Positions 15,692 to 25,199 of a stretch of DNA of 64,000 bases are shown here, in pieces. A program made the translations under genes and the position numbers. Origin of the DNA: G020348185 sp964525045 (GTDB lineage Bacteria; Nitrospirota; Nitrospiria; Nitrospirales; UBA8639); the NCBI GenBank assembly GCA_964525045.1, contig CAZGFD010000015.1, positions 1-64,000 of the forward strand. The letters are read 5' to 3'. Position 1 is the first letter of the stretch. Every line of letters starts with the position of its first letter. A model generated the notes under the pieces. The model saw nothing but the letters and a program-made list of their open reading frames with translations, made no database searches and was not told the origin of the DNA.

Positions 15692-17922
15692 ATGATTCAT
15701 ACCCGGCATCGGACACAATTGAATTCCGCCTTCACGGCGGTTCTGATTTGGAGTTTCATGGTTTCATTGACCCATGCAGAAACCCTCCATTCGGCACACA
15801 CCATGAAAATCCATCAGGTGACCCAAGGCTCGTTGTTGTTTCGCACAAACCAATCCGGACAATTTCTGGTCGCTCCAACTTTGCATACAAACGTGGAAAT
15901 TGACGTCACGGGCTTGATTGCACGAGGTGTAGTGGTTCAGCATTTTACCAATCCTGGTAGCGAATGGGTTGAGGGAGTGTATGTCTTTCCCCTCCCCGAA
16001 ACGGCAGCGGTCGATCACCTACGCATTAAAATTGGCCATCGCCGTATTGAAGGAATGATCCAAGAGCGGGAACTGGCCAAGAAGACCTATACCGCCGCAA
16101 AAAACCAAGGGCATCAAGCCAGTCTTTTGGAACAAGAACGCCCCAATATGTTCACGGCCGCTGTGGCGAATATTGGACCAGGAGAAAGCGTTTCCATCGA
16201 AATCGAATATCAAGAAACCCTACGTTTCAACCAAGGGCGGTTCCATTTGCGCTTCCCTCTCGTTGTGGGCCCCCGCTATATCCCGGGGGCTCCCCTACCC
16301 GGGTCGGAAGAAACCCCCGTGATTAATAGGAAAGGATGGGCGCCTAACACCGACCAGGTACCCGATGCCTCACGGATTACCCCATGGGTCCAACACCCCG
16401 ACCAAGGGATGGTTAATCCCGTCAATATACAAATAAATTTGTTGGCCGGGTTTCCCCTCACCAGATTGACATCCCCCTATCACCAGATCTCCTCCACTCA
16501 AAACCAGGAAGGAGGATACACCGTGACCTTCAAAAATAAAAATATTCCGAGCGATCGGGATTTCGAATTGATCTGGGAACCGGAAATTGGACAAACGCCT
16601 CAAGCCGCCGTATTTACGGAACAAATACATGACCAGATTTACACCCTTTTTATGGTTCTCCCACCTACGGAAATTCTAACTGACCACCTCAGCCAGAGCA
16701 GAGAAGTCATTCTGGTCATCGATACCTCAGGTTCTATGCACGGAACGTCAATTGAACAGGCAAAAGCCGCGGTCACCCAAGCATTGAAACGACTCACAAA
16801 GCGGGATCACGTGAACATCATTCAATTCAATTCAAGGACCAGAGCATTATTTTCGACCCCAAGAGAAGCCTCTCCACATACCGTTCTACAGGCAACACGT
16901 TATGTGGCGGGACTCACCGCCGACGGTGGGACCGAGATGTTGCCGGCCCTCAAAAAAGCCCTCCAGCAGGAAGAGGAAACTCATCGGTTGCGACAAGTGA
17001 TCTTTATCACGGATGGGCAAATCGGTAATGAAACAACTTTGNNNNNNNNNNNNNNNNNNNNNNNNNNNNNNNNNNNNNNNNNNNNNNNNNNNNNNNNNNN
17101 NNNNNNNNNNNNNNNNNNNNNNNNNNNNNNNNNNNNNNNNNAGTGATCTTTATCACGGATGGGCAAATCGGTAATGAAACAACTTTGTTCCAAACGGTTC
17201 ACCAACAGCTGGGGAACAGTCGCCTATTCACTATAGGTATCGGGTCAGCCCCAAATAGCTATTTTATGCGAAAAGCTGCAGAGTTCGGGGGAGGAACCTT
17301 TACCTATATCGGGAAGGTTACAGAGGTACAAGAACGGATGGACCAATTTTTTCAAAAACTCGAACATCCTGCGTTGTCCAATATTCAAGTTCAACACTCC
17401 ACTCCAGGCCTTTTTGACCTGGTACCGGAAAGGGTCCCTGACCTCTATAGAGGAGAACCCGTGATGATCGTGATGAAAACAACCCGACTTCCTGATGAAG
17501 TCACCATAACCGGACAGTTGGGGCAGAGGCCCTGGGAAACACGGCTACCGTTAAAGGATGCCAAAAACCGGGAAGGCATCGGAGTCTATTGGGCCAGAAA
17601 AAAAATCGACTCACTTATGAATCAACACATTGGGCATCAACACCCGGACACCATTCGCCAAAAAATAATTGGTCTTGCCCTGCAGCACCATCTTGTCAGC
17701 CGTTATACAAGCCTCGTGGCCGTAGATGTGACACCTGTTCGGCCCCCAAACCAACTTCTTCGGACTCATCCTATGAAAACCAATCTACCCCATGGGCAAA
17801 ATTATGCTGCAATTTTTGGTTTGGCGCAGGGTGCAACTCCAGGGCCGGGATATCTGTTAGTCGGATTGTTTTGTCTGATTTCAGCCTTTGGCTTGTACGG
17901 GATAGTCAAAAAACCCGCATGA
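15692..17922 (+). CDS. VIT and vWA domain protein, dedicated target of class GN sortase (interrupted by assembly gap)
   Basis: Start ATG 15692 with AAGGA seven bases upstream, then a Sec signal peptide. A VIT domain spans about 40-165 (VEGVYVFPLPETAAVDHLRI). A vWA domain starts near 320 with the MIDAS motif DTSGS and continues with GGTEML and FITDG. The reading frame enters a run of 100 N at 17042. The 46 bases before the gap are repeated exactly after it; joining 15692-17041 to 17188-17922 gives one continuous frame of 694 residues. The C-terminus is a sorting-like signal: LAQGATPGPGY, a hydrophobic helix, then KK. Overall layout equals the 'marine proteobacterial sortase target' family. The stop overlaps the sortase start (ATGA), so both are translationally coupled. 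Confidence 0.9.
17042..17141. other. Scaffold gap of exactly 100 N with duplicated flanks
   Basis: 100 unknown bases. The 46 bases at 16996-17041 are identical to those at 17142-17187, so the two contigs overlap and the gap is not real. See findings. Confidence 0.97.
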
Positions 17923-18506
17923 TTCGACCGTTGTTCCTCACCTTGGCAGTCACGCTGGTGAGCTTCGGGTTCTGGCAAACCGGCCAAGGCCTTTGGATTT
18001 ACCTCAAAGCTGAATTAGCCCAATATTTGTTGGAATTTTCCTGGTCCCAGACATTAAAGGGGGAACGGGAGGTTAGGCCCTGGCCCTGGGCCGATACCTG
18101 GCCTATGGGGAAAATGCTCGTCCCCAAATATGGAATCGACTTGATTATCCTGGCCCATGCCAACGGGCGGACATTGGCATTTGGTCCCGGTCATGAGTCC
18201 GTGAGTACACCCCCCGGAAAAAATGGAACAACCATTCTAAGTGGACACCGGGATACCCATTTCCGGTTTTTAGAACTGCTGCGTGAGGAGGATAGGATCG
18301 ATATTCAACAACCCAATGGCAACATCATTTCCTATATGATCCGGTCGATGAATATTGTAGATGCACATCAAGCTTCCATTCATCTCGACCGCACGCAAAA
18401 TGTTCTTGTCCTTGTCACGTGTTATCCATTTCATGCTATCACTCCCGGCGGGTCCCTCCGGTACGTGGTGACGGCCCTGGCTAACAAGCCCGCCCTTGAT
18501 CAATAG
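17919..18506 (+). CDS. Class GN (Gram-negative) sortase
   Basis: 195 residues from an ATG overlapping the stop of the target gene by four bases. One N-terminal membrane helix anchors it in the inner membrane with the catalytic domain in the periplasm. The sortase triad is visible: His110 in LSGHRDTHF, Cys168 in LVTCYPF, Arg181 in GGSLRYVV. Class GN sortases occur as pairs with a single VIT/vWA substrate, as here, and are thought to cleave the substrate's C-terminal signal and join it to an unknown acceptor. No other candidate substrates seen in the window. Assignment is strong. Confidence 0.93.
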   Translation: MIRPLFLTLAVTLVSFGFWQTGQGLWIYLKAELAQYLLEFSWSQTLKGEREVRPWPWADTWPMGKMLVPKYGIDLIILAHANGRTLAFGPGHESVSTPPGKNGTTILSGHRDTHFRFLELLREEDRIDIQQPNGNIISYMIRSMNIVDAHQASIHLDRTQNVLVLVTCYPFHAITPGGSLRYVVTALANKPALDQ

Positions 18507-18667
18507 CATTTTCCGGCCAGACCCCATGGATTTTCTCATCTGTAAAAGGTAATCTCTTCCACAACAGGGCCGAAAAGAAACTCAACTGTCCCATCACGGA
18601 CCTGTTGCCTTCAAGTGGGCCGAATAGATCTACTGCCTGACTTAGAGCGGAGGAAGAGGAGGTGATG

Positions 18668-20317
18668 ATGTCATCAAGAGGGACCAAATGGATGATCCTG
18701 TATCTCATTCTTCTATTGTGGACGTCGCTTGGAATTTCTTGTACGACGAACAAAACGCCCGAACCGGGTTTTACTATTGTTGGTATTAACGATGTCTACC
18801 GCATTGAAGGAGTCGATGAAGGGGACAATGGGGGGCTGGCCCGCGTTCGCAGTTTGCGGATTGAGCTTGAAAAGAACAATCAGAAGGTATTGCTCCTCCA
18901 TGGAGGAGACTTCCTTTTTCCTTCCTTATTGAGTCGCCAATATAACGGCAAACAAATGATCGATGTCCTTAACCTCATGGATGGAAATCCCGAAGGGTTT
19001 GATGATCGGATGTTTGTCACTTTCGGAACTCACGAATTCGATCAACAAAAAATAGACGATTCCGCTATTTTGAACTCCAGAATCCAAGAATCACAATTCC
19101 CTTGGGTTGGTTCCAACATTAGATTTAAACTAGGAAAAAACAGGCGCCCCCTTGTTTCCGCCAAACATTTGGTTGACCGGGCAGTCATAAGGACCGGCGG
19201 TGTCCAGGTTGGGCTTTTCAGCCTGACAACTGACCTGAACCTTCCTGACTATGTGGCAAGGTTCGAGGCCCCCGACGATGTGGCAAAACAAATCACACGG
19301 CGACTCAGGAAAAATGGTGCCGAATTCGTGATCGCCCTGACACACCAACCCATTGAACAAGATTCCGACTTACTGACTGCACTTGGAACTGATGGCCCTG
19401 ATTTGATTATCGGAGGGTACGACCACTATAAAAAAAGCCACAAAGTCAATGGCCGTTGGATTTTAAAGGCTGACGCTGACGCCCGGACGGCCACCGTCGT
19501 CAAGGTCATCCGGAAGGGGACTAACCAGTTTGATGTCCAATGGGAATTCAGGACGCTCAGTCAAGATACCGTCAAACCCGACCCGGTCGTGCAGGAACGT
19601 GTGGATATGTGGATTCAGCATCATAGTCGAGAATATTGTCAAAGGGTTCTGGATAGCGGACCCCGATGTTTGAAGACCATTTTGGGGAAAGCGGATATCG
19701 ACCTTATTGCCGATGAATTGGAAATGCGCAGGTATGAAACGAACTTCGGCAATTGGATTGTTGACCAGGCGCTCAAAGTTTTTGCCGATCAGGGAGCACA
19801 GGTGGCTTTCATCAATGCCGGAGCCTTGAGCCTGAATCAGGATATTCCTGATGGGAGTCTGATCACCAGACGGGATATTGAACACACGTTTGCCTATCCC
19901 AATACCCTGAAGCTCCTTCGCATCAAGGGCTCTACTCTTCAACAGATTGTTTCCCATGCAGTGGAAGATTGGACCGGCAGAGGCTACTGGCTACAGATCA
20001 GTGGGTTTGCCTTTCGACACAATCCAGAAACTCAAAAGGCCGATAGCCTAACCTTGCTGACCCCCAATGGACCCCGTCCCATAAAAGAGGACGAAGAGTT
20101 GCTCGCCGTCACCAATTCATATCTTGCCGAGGGAGGTGACGGGTATCACTGGCTTCCTTTGGAAGAGGAAATAAATGTAGATGAATCCTACGAACTCAAG
20201 GAGGTGGTGATCAAAAACCTTCTTGCGGAATTAAAGGAAGGGATTGCCCCCGAAGTCGAAGGCCGAATATGCAATACCAAGCGCAAAGGTCCTTGTCAGG
20301 CGGTACTACAGGATTAA
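18668..20317 (+). CDS. 5'-nucleotidase/metallophosphatase-type lipoprotein
   Basis: About 549 residues; ATG 18668 chosen with AGAGGAGG five to six bases upstream. Lipoprotein signal with lipobox LGISC. The N-terminal half is a calcineurin-like phosphatase fold: INDVYRIEG, LHGGDFLFPS, FGTHEFD, LTHQP, GGYDHY. The C-terminal half is a 5'-nucleotidase domain (NFGNWIVDQAL, FINAGAL, NTLKLLRIKG, EGGDGYHWL). Compared with UshA several metal-binding positions differ: Asp-X-His is NDVY, Asn of GNHE is Thr, and GGHSH is GGYDH. An NDVY subgroup exists in the superfamily, so activity is not excluded, but a changed metal site is plain. Likely periplasmic. 161 bases behind the sortase on the same strand. 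Confidence 0.85.
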   Translation: MSSRGTKWMILYLILLLWTSLGISCTTNKTPEPGFTIVGINDVYRIEGVDEGDNGGLARVRSLRIELEKNNQKVLLLHGGDFLFPSLLSRQYNGKQMIDVLNLMDGNPEGFDDRMFVTFGTHEFDQQKIDDSAILNSRIQESQFPWVGSNIRFKLGKNRRPLVSAKHLVDRAVIRTGGVQVGLFSLTTDLNLPDYVARFEAPDDVAKQITRRLRKNGAEFVIALTHQPIEQDSDLLTALGTDGPDLIIGGYDHYKKSHKVNGRWILKADADARTATVVKVIRKGTNQFDVQWEFRTLSQDTVKPDPVVQERVDMWIQHHSREYCQRVLDSGPRCLKTILGKADIDLIADELEMRRYETNFGNWIVDQALKVFADQGAQVAFINAGALSLNQDIPDGSLITRRDIEHTFAYPNTLKLLRIKGSTLQQIVSHAVEDWTGRGYWLQISGFAFRHNPETQKADSLTLLTPNGPRPIKEDEELLAVTNSYLAEGGDGYHWLPLEEEINVDESYELKEVVIKNLLAELKEGIAPEVEGRICNTKRKGPCQAVLQD

Positions 20318-20320
20318 GAA

Positions 20321-20336
20321 GGTTGCAGGTTGCAGG
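20321..20336. repeat. Heptamer tandem repeat (2 units)
   Basis: Two GGTTGCA units followed by GG, three bases after the stop of the metallophosphatase gene. A divergent member of the 7-bp repeat family. Confidence 0.55.
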
Positions 20337-20432
20337 AAAACGGATAGACAACGACTGATTGGATATTTTCCTCTCACAATGATCTATTTTTCAAGAACCT
20401 GGTAAAGGGGTTTCTCTGAAAGGAATTGCACC

Positions 20433-21986
20433 TCAAGGGTTTTTTCCATTGAGTGTATTAACAAAAAACTTTATTTTTCGATCAAACACTTTCTCAAATA
20501 AGTCAGAACGGTTCTGGGCAGCCCACATTTCGAACTCCGGATCTCCGACACATTCCAGATCAATTCTCAGCAACGACCCCTTCTGAACCCTGAGCCCTTG
20601 AACGACCGAAAAGTGGCTTCGGTCCAGACCATCAGCAATTCTCAAGATGGCGCTCAACTTTTCAACCGTTTTCCGTTGCTTTTGCGATAAGGCTTTATAC
20701 GAACGATGCCTGGTTCGAGGAATGGCGCGACGGTGATATCGTGCAACATTGGCCATAATTTCGATTTCCTCAGCGGAAAAAGCCGCCAGGTCTCCCTGTG
20801 TAATCAAATAGTAACTGTGCTTGTGATGTTGTCGAACGTTAATGAGGTAGCCGACATCATGGAGAAGCGCCGCATATTCCAGCCACTCCCGCTCCGGCTC
20901 CCCAAGGCCATGTAGCGCCTGTAATTGATCAAAGAGTGACAGGGCAAGCCTCGCCACATGGCAGGAGTGGTCTTCCGGAAAACCACACCGTCGTCCCAAT
21001 AAGATTACATGTCGCCGACGAACATTTGGAATTTCGTGCTCAGCACGAATCCCTTCCTTATGCCGGGCGATAAAGTCATAAATCACCCCTTCACGAATCG
21101 CTTTATCACTGATCGTCACCTCATCAAGTTTGGTGTGTTCTAACAGGCTTCTCAGAACAACTGACGCCGGGAGCAAGGTATCCACCCGTTTCGGATCAAG
21201 TCCAGCAATCGTTAACCGCGAACTGAGGGACCGTTTTTTGAGTTGTCCCTCAACAGCTCGAATCTCTTTCAGGTCAATCTTTGCTAAATTGATCTGAGAA
21301 AGGGGCCGACCAGTACGTTCAAGGTGTATGATCTCAGCCAAATTTGCCGCCATTCCGGATGTCGCCACTATTTGATGAAATGACTGAACTCTCGAATTCT
21401 TAAAGGTTGAAAAAAGATCCCGGCTTATCACATCTTCCATATTCTTGATCATGGCTTTCGGCGGTGGATCGTTTCGCAAAAATTTATCGGCCAGCCTTAT
21501 GGCCCCAAGTTTCAAGCTTTTGCCGAACAACATCTTCTCATGGGTACAGGCAATTAATTCGACAGATCCACCTCCCACATCTACGATCAGAGAAGGGGAA
21601 TCCGGCAATTCCATACTATGGCGTATACCTAGATAAATCAGTCTGGCTTCTTCCTGTCCAGTAACGACCCGAACGCGAAGCCCGGTCTCTTTGAGAACCT
21701 TTTTGAGAAACTCTCCTCCATTTTTGGCTTCCCGAACCGCACTCGTAGCGGTCGCGACAATTCTTTCAAATCCCTTATTCCGTGCAAGATAGGTATATCC
21801 ACGAAGCACCTCGACACCCCGGACTATGGCATTATGTGGAAGCCGTCCACGAATGAATGTACCATTGCCTAACCGTGTCATATCTTTTAAGCGATCCAAG
21901 ATTTTATACGAATTATCGGGCTCAACTTCGGCCAGAACCATATGAATCGAGTTGGTCCCTATATCGACAACAGCCAACTTACTCAC
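20433..21986 (-). CDS. ppx: Ppx/GppA exopolyphosphatase family protein
   Basis: 517 residues from a GTG at 21986 with AGGAG seven bases upstream. The actin-like phosphatase part has VVDIGTNSIHMVLAE at the start and VDVGGGSVEL near 150. The C-terminal part is HD-like: LLHDVGYLIN, HHKHSYYLI, VARYHRRAIP. This is the long E. coli Ppx/GppA layout. It releases phosphate from polyphosphate or hydrolyses pppGpp; the two cannot be told apart from sequence. Nearby ppk and CHAD genes favour polyphosphate turnover. Convergent with the metallophosphatase gene. Confidence 0.93.
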   Translation of the reverse strand: MSKLAVVDIGTNSIHMVLAEVEPDNSYKILDRLKDMTRLGNGTFIRGRLPHNAIVRGVEVLRGYTYLARNKGFERIVATATSAVREAKNGGEFLKKVLKETGLRVRVVTGQEEARLIYLGIRHSMELPDSPSLIVDVGGGSVELIACTHEKMLFGKSLKLGAIRLADKFLRNDPPPKAMIKNMEDVISRDLFSTFKNSRVQSFHQIVATSGMAANLAEIIHLERTGRPLSQINLAKIDLKEIRAVEGQLKKRSLSSRLTIAGLDPKRVDTLLPASVVLRSLLEHTKLDEVTISDKAIREGVIYDFIARHKEGIRAEHEIPNVRRRHVILLGRRCGFPEDHSCHVARLALSLFDQLQALHGLGEPEREWLEYAALLHDVGYLINVRQHHKHSYYLITQGDLAAFSAEEIEIMANVARYHRRAIPRTRHRSYKALSQKQRKTVEKLSAILRIADGLDRSHFSVVQGLRVQKGSLLRIDLECVGDPEFEMWAAQNRSDLFEKVFDRKIKFFVNTLNGKNP

Positions 21987-22095
21987 CGTGCGCTCCTAGG
22001 TCTGAGAACAGAACGTGATTCATAAAAAGCCTGAAGAAAAAGAAAAATAGCCAAAAGGGGGGAGTCAATTTACATGGGGTGCTTGAATAAGGTCA

Positions 22096-22471
22096 TCAAC
22101 CCCTTAAACGATACCCTAGTGCCCAAACAGTTTCAATAGTGGGTGCATGTTCACCCAGACTTTTCATTTTTCGGCGTAGTTTCACAATGTGTGCATCAAT
22201 GGTTCTTCCCCCCACATGAACGGCAGGCCCCCCAGACCCGCTCCAACAATTCATCTCGTTCAACCACTCGTCCAGGTTCGGACACTAAATGTTGAAGAAT
22301 AGAAAACTCCTTTTTGGTCAATTTGACCGAACGAATCCCCGAATAGATCTCCCTGGTTCCCTCATCCAATCGAAATTCACTCGCCTCGTTGTCGATCGGA
22401 ACCGTTCGTATATTCACCATGAGGGAGGAATTATTCACGTTAGAGCCAGATGACGTGAGTGGATCGACCAT
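22096..22471 (-). pseudogene. OmpR/PhoB-type winged-helix protein broken by a +1 frameshift
   Basis: The first part (from ATG 22471, or a TTG at 22501) reads SVKLTKKEFSILQHLVSEPG and RDELLERVWG, the first half of an OmpR-type winged helix. After VWG the frame leaves to a premature stop. In the next frame the rest follows at once: VHVGGRTIDAHIVKLRRKM, then TIETVWALGYRL and a stop at 22096. The break coincides with a run of six C (22228-22233). Removing one base gives an intact domain of about 125 residues. No receiver domain is present. Either a sequencing/assembly homopolymer error, a true pseudogene, or a slippage switch. It lies 109 bases upstream of ppx. Confidence 0.85.
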
Positions 22472-22583
22472 TTGCGATTCTGACAGTCCATCATGGAACA
22501 ACGGAGGCCGGTAATAAAAACAAAGGAATTCGCAATCGGCCTACAGTTCGTACTCCATCCGACCATTTCAGTTTTTTGGGGCC

Positions 22584-22619
22584 GGTCAGAAACAGCCTAT
22601 AGAGCCGGAATTTCTGACC
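22584..22619. other. Inverted repeat GGTCAGAAA / TTTCTGACC
   Basis: Nine-base perfect arms separated by 18 bases, in the spacer upstream of the winged-helix gene and downstream of the phosphatase-like gene. No T-run in either direction, so more like a protein-binding site than a terminator. Confidence 0.6.
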
Positions 22620-22776
22620 TGTTAGAGGATTGTAAAATTATTGTTAATTATAGTGAGGTGTGGGCCAGGGGCTGAAACAGGAGGCCTAAAATGAAATGAA
22701 GAATTTATCCCACTGAATGCCGTGGATAAAAAACCCAGAGCATGAACGGTCTGCAAGGTTGTTTCGGGATGACCAG

Positions 22777-23586
22777 TTATATCTTGAACTGTATTTCCTT
22801 TGAGAGATACTTGACCAATTCCGGACTTCCGAATAAGGCATCGACTTTGCCTTTCGCTGCGGAGGGACGTATGAGAACACTTCCTCCTCCCTCCTCTATC
22901 AGGACTTGAGTCGCCATAATATCCCAGGGATTCAAGGTTGGATCCATCATTGCGCCCACTGCGCCACTGGCCACCAACGAATGTCCGTAACAATCCGTAT
23001 AGCCCCGCAGAGAGGGACAGAGCTCGAATAGACGATAATACGAATCCTCCATTTGCCCATTGGAAAACTGCAAAGGATCTCCAACAGCGATAATCGCCTG
23101 TTCGGGTCGTATCGCGGGAGAGACGGCTAATCGCGTCTCGTTACACCAACTCCCCAATCCGCGAGCGGCGTAAAAGGTCTTGTTCAACGCTGGAAGGTGA
23201 ATCACTCCCAGCAGAGCCTGATGATTGATCGTATCCTCAAGAGCCACAATCGTGCCGAATAGTGGAATCCCTTGAACAAAGGAACGGGTTCCATCAATTG
23301 GATCAACAGTCCATCGGAGAGAGGTTCCACTTCCATACAAACCGTGCTCTTCTCCGAGAATATCGATTTTGCCGAGGGAGGGATCCTTAGCCAAAACATC
23401 CCGGATCATTTCTTCAGCCTCTTGGTCGGCTCTGGTCACAGGCGATCCATCTTCCTTCGATTGAATTAAGAGATTCGGTTTTCGAAAGTAGGTCAAGATC
23501 GTTTCAACCGGAGCGGTCGCAGCCTTTTTCGCCCTTTCAAGTAAGCCTGCCAAATCCTGCTTAACCGGATTCGAGTCGTCCTTCAT
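22777..23586 (-). CDS. Inositol monophosphatase family phosphatase (HisN/SuhB/CysQ type)
   Basis: 269 residues. Diagnostic Mg2+-binding motifs: ILGEEHG (Glu), TVDPIDGTRSF (DPIDGT core, near 92-100) and NPWDIMATQVLIEEGGG (WD motif, near 218). These enzymes remove phosphate from inositol-1-phosphate, histidinol phosphate or PAP. The form TRSF after DPIDGT and overall length resemble histidinol-phosphatase HisN-like members, but no substrate can be fixed. Same strand as the winged-helix and ppx genes. Confidence 0.9.
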   Translation of the reverse strand: MKDDSNPVKQDLAGLLERAKKAATAPVETILTYFRKPNLLIQSKEDGSPVTRADQEAEEMIRDVLAKDPSLGKIDILGEEHGLYGSGTSLRWTVDPIDGTRSFVQGIPLFGTIVALEDTINHQALLGVIHLPALNKTFYAARGLGSWCNETRLAVSPAIRPEQAIIAVGDPLQFSNGQMEDSYYRLFELCPSLRGYTDCYGHSLVASGAVGAMMDPTLNPWDIMATQVLIEEGGGSVLIRPSAAKGKVDALFGSPELVKYLSKEIQFKI

Positions 23587-24081
23587 GATTCATCCCATCG
23601 GTAAGTGGAAAAGTTAAGGGCCGGGGAACCCGGACTACCAAAAGTTTTTCGTATTCTTAACATACCTCACGATATGGAAAAATCGTTAGTCGCGCAACCT
23701 CTTCAGGACCTATACCCGTTTTTCCTGGCAGGGAATATATCCAAAAACTCACATGACATGCTTCTTGATTATAGTGATAACCCAAAATAAAGAGAACTAT
23801 GATTTTACCCTGGGTACACCTATCCGTAACTTGTTCGTCATTTATTAGGAGTAAAACATATTTCACTCATTTCATGACTGGCAGGTCCCCGAATCATCAA
23901 TTATGGCACCGACCCCCTTGTGCCTTTTTCATAACCCCGGGGACCTGTCTTTTCTGTCATCATTCATTCCACGGAATATGACTTTTCAATTCTCTTTACG
24001 GCAGAATTTAATTCCTTGTTACGGGCAAGTAATCCGTTATTAACCCCTCCAACACCAATCTGAGGAAGGATTTCAGCAAAA
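23587..24081. other. 495-base intergenic stretch without a clear gene
   Basis: Short frames only, none with a ribosome site or family resemblance. Divergent promoters for the phosphatase (minus) and zinc-ribbon gene (plus) must lie here. Nothing else recognised. Confidence 0.4.
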
Positions 24082-24339
24082 ATGAATCCAAACAAAAAGG
24101 TACTCTTAGGATCATTGCCAACCTCCTGCCCTCGCTGTGAAGGGTTTATCGTTCCCGAACGCTTATGGGACGTGCAGGGAACCTGCGATCCTTTGTGGGT
24201 GTCAGCCATTCGTTGCACCAATTGTGGGTTCATCGTAGGGGCACATCCCCCACACTCCACATACAAGCGGCCTCAGCGCCGTCCGCGCCGTCATACGTCT
24301 CAGCAGGTTATTCCAGTTCGGGCCGAACCGGATACATGA
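24082..24339 (+). CDS. Small zinc-ribbon protein
   Basis: 85 residues. Two Cys pairs, CPRC (16-19) and CTNC (45-48), separated by a short strand-rich region (WDVQGTCDPLWVSAIR) give a zinc-ribbon. The C-terminus is Arg/Pro-rich (RPQRRPRRHTS). The gene at 61678-61881 has the same plan (CPRC then CLMCG). Such proteins may bind nucleic acid; there is no direct evidence. The stop overlaps a downstream start as ATGA. Confidence 0.7.
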   Translation: MNPNKKVLLGSLPTSCPRCEGFIVPERLWDVQGTCDPLWVSAIRCTNCGFIVGAHPPHSTYKRPQRRPRRHTSQQVIPVRAEPDT

Positions 24340-24554
24340 TCCTGGAGAGGGAGGATGAATTGGGAAATACGATATACCCACACCTTTTTCTGGAGGATCA
24401 GATAAACTCCTTTGGTCTCCCCAATGTTGTCCTCCCAAGGCAACAGACGACAACCCAGATTCTACCCCGAAATTCCCTGACCCAGAGTAATATTCCAGAA
24501 AAGTCCAAAAAAAAACCCCCTTTAAAGCGTAGAAGTTCTGGATATTCAAAGTAA
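24336..24554 (+). CDS. Possible small ORF coupled to the zinc-ribbon gene
   Basis: 72 codons starting with an ATG that overlaps the previous stop by four bases (ATGA), which suggests translational coupling. Reads MILEREDELGNTIYPHLF, then a Gln/Thr-rich and Lys-rich tail. No family recognised; could be chance. The SnoaL-like remnant begins 12 bases after its stop. Confidence 0.4.
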   Translation: MILEREDELGNTIYPHLFLEDQINSFGLPNVVLPRQQTTTQILPRNSLTQSNIPEKSKKKPPLKRRSSGYSK

Positions 24555-24565
24555 GGAAGTTAGGT

Positions 24566-24758
24566 ATGGACATTCGTGAGCAAGTCAATGAGGTCATTAT
24601 TGGAATCATCACCAGAAAAATTTTTAGAAACGTTTGATGGATTTTATGGTGGGAATGTGGTCATGTATGAAAATGGCTTGAATGATAAAACTGACAACGC
24701 CACAATGAGAGCCCATAAGGCACGGTTTTTAGCCGGTATTAAATTTACCAAAACTTAA
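24566..24758 (+). pseudogene. SnoaL-like (NTF2 fold) gene remnant, frameshifted and truncated
   Basis: An ATG at 24566 with AGG upstream reads MDIREQVNEVIIGIITRK and then leaves frame to a stop. One base over, the reading continues KFLETFDGFYGGNVVMYENG and later RAHKARFLAGI, the typical start of SnoaL-like NTF2 proteins (usually 'FYADDVVMQEN'). The switch lies at the AAAAATTTTT run near 24616. The second frame stops at 24758 after about half the normal 120-130 residues. A decayed gene is the simplest explanation. Confidence 0.7.
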
Positions 24759-25199
24759 AGTAATAATTTAATTTTGTAATATTACCAGTATGGTATTTAG
24801 ATAAAAGTTCTTATATTTCCGGATTCACCAATCCGTTATAGACCGCATTTTGCTCATTTCACCTATTATTTAGACTGCCCCCCCCTTTTGTTTCAGCCAA
24901 TGATAAATCTCAAACTTAGATTGATAAAAATGAAAAAATTTCACACTTTTTTCTTAAATTGATGTGCTACGGTGACAGTTTCGTATTAAAAATACTATTT
25001 TTCTTGGGAGAATGCCCATATTGAAAAGACCCAATCCGCTTTTACAATAACACCCCACATTGACCGAATATTCAACGACGGGATGGGGGAGATAATACAT
25101 GCTGGTACCTTTTGGTCCTTTCCTCTAGTAATCTTGGAGTTACCCTTATAAGATATCCCTCTTTAGCATTGACTGGATTCCGGAAGATTCCAAAAGCAC
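24759..25199. other. 441-base AT-rich intergenic stretch
   Basis: Markedly AT-rich compared with flanking genes, with an eight-C run near 24877-24885. No reading frame, repeat or hairpin worth calling. It probably contains the promoter of the CYTH-CHAD/ppk operon. Confidence 0.45.

Noticed and set aside
17143..17922. Second, separate vWA-protein gene after the N run
   Set aside because: It starts inside the duplicated 46 bases and is the C-terminal part of the same gene.
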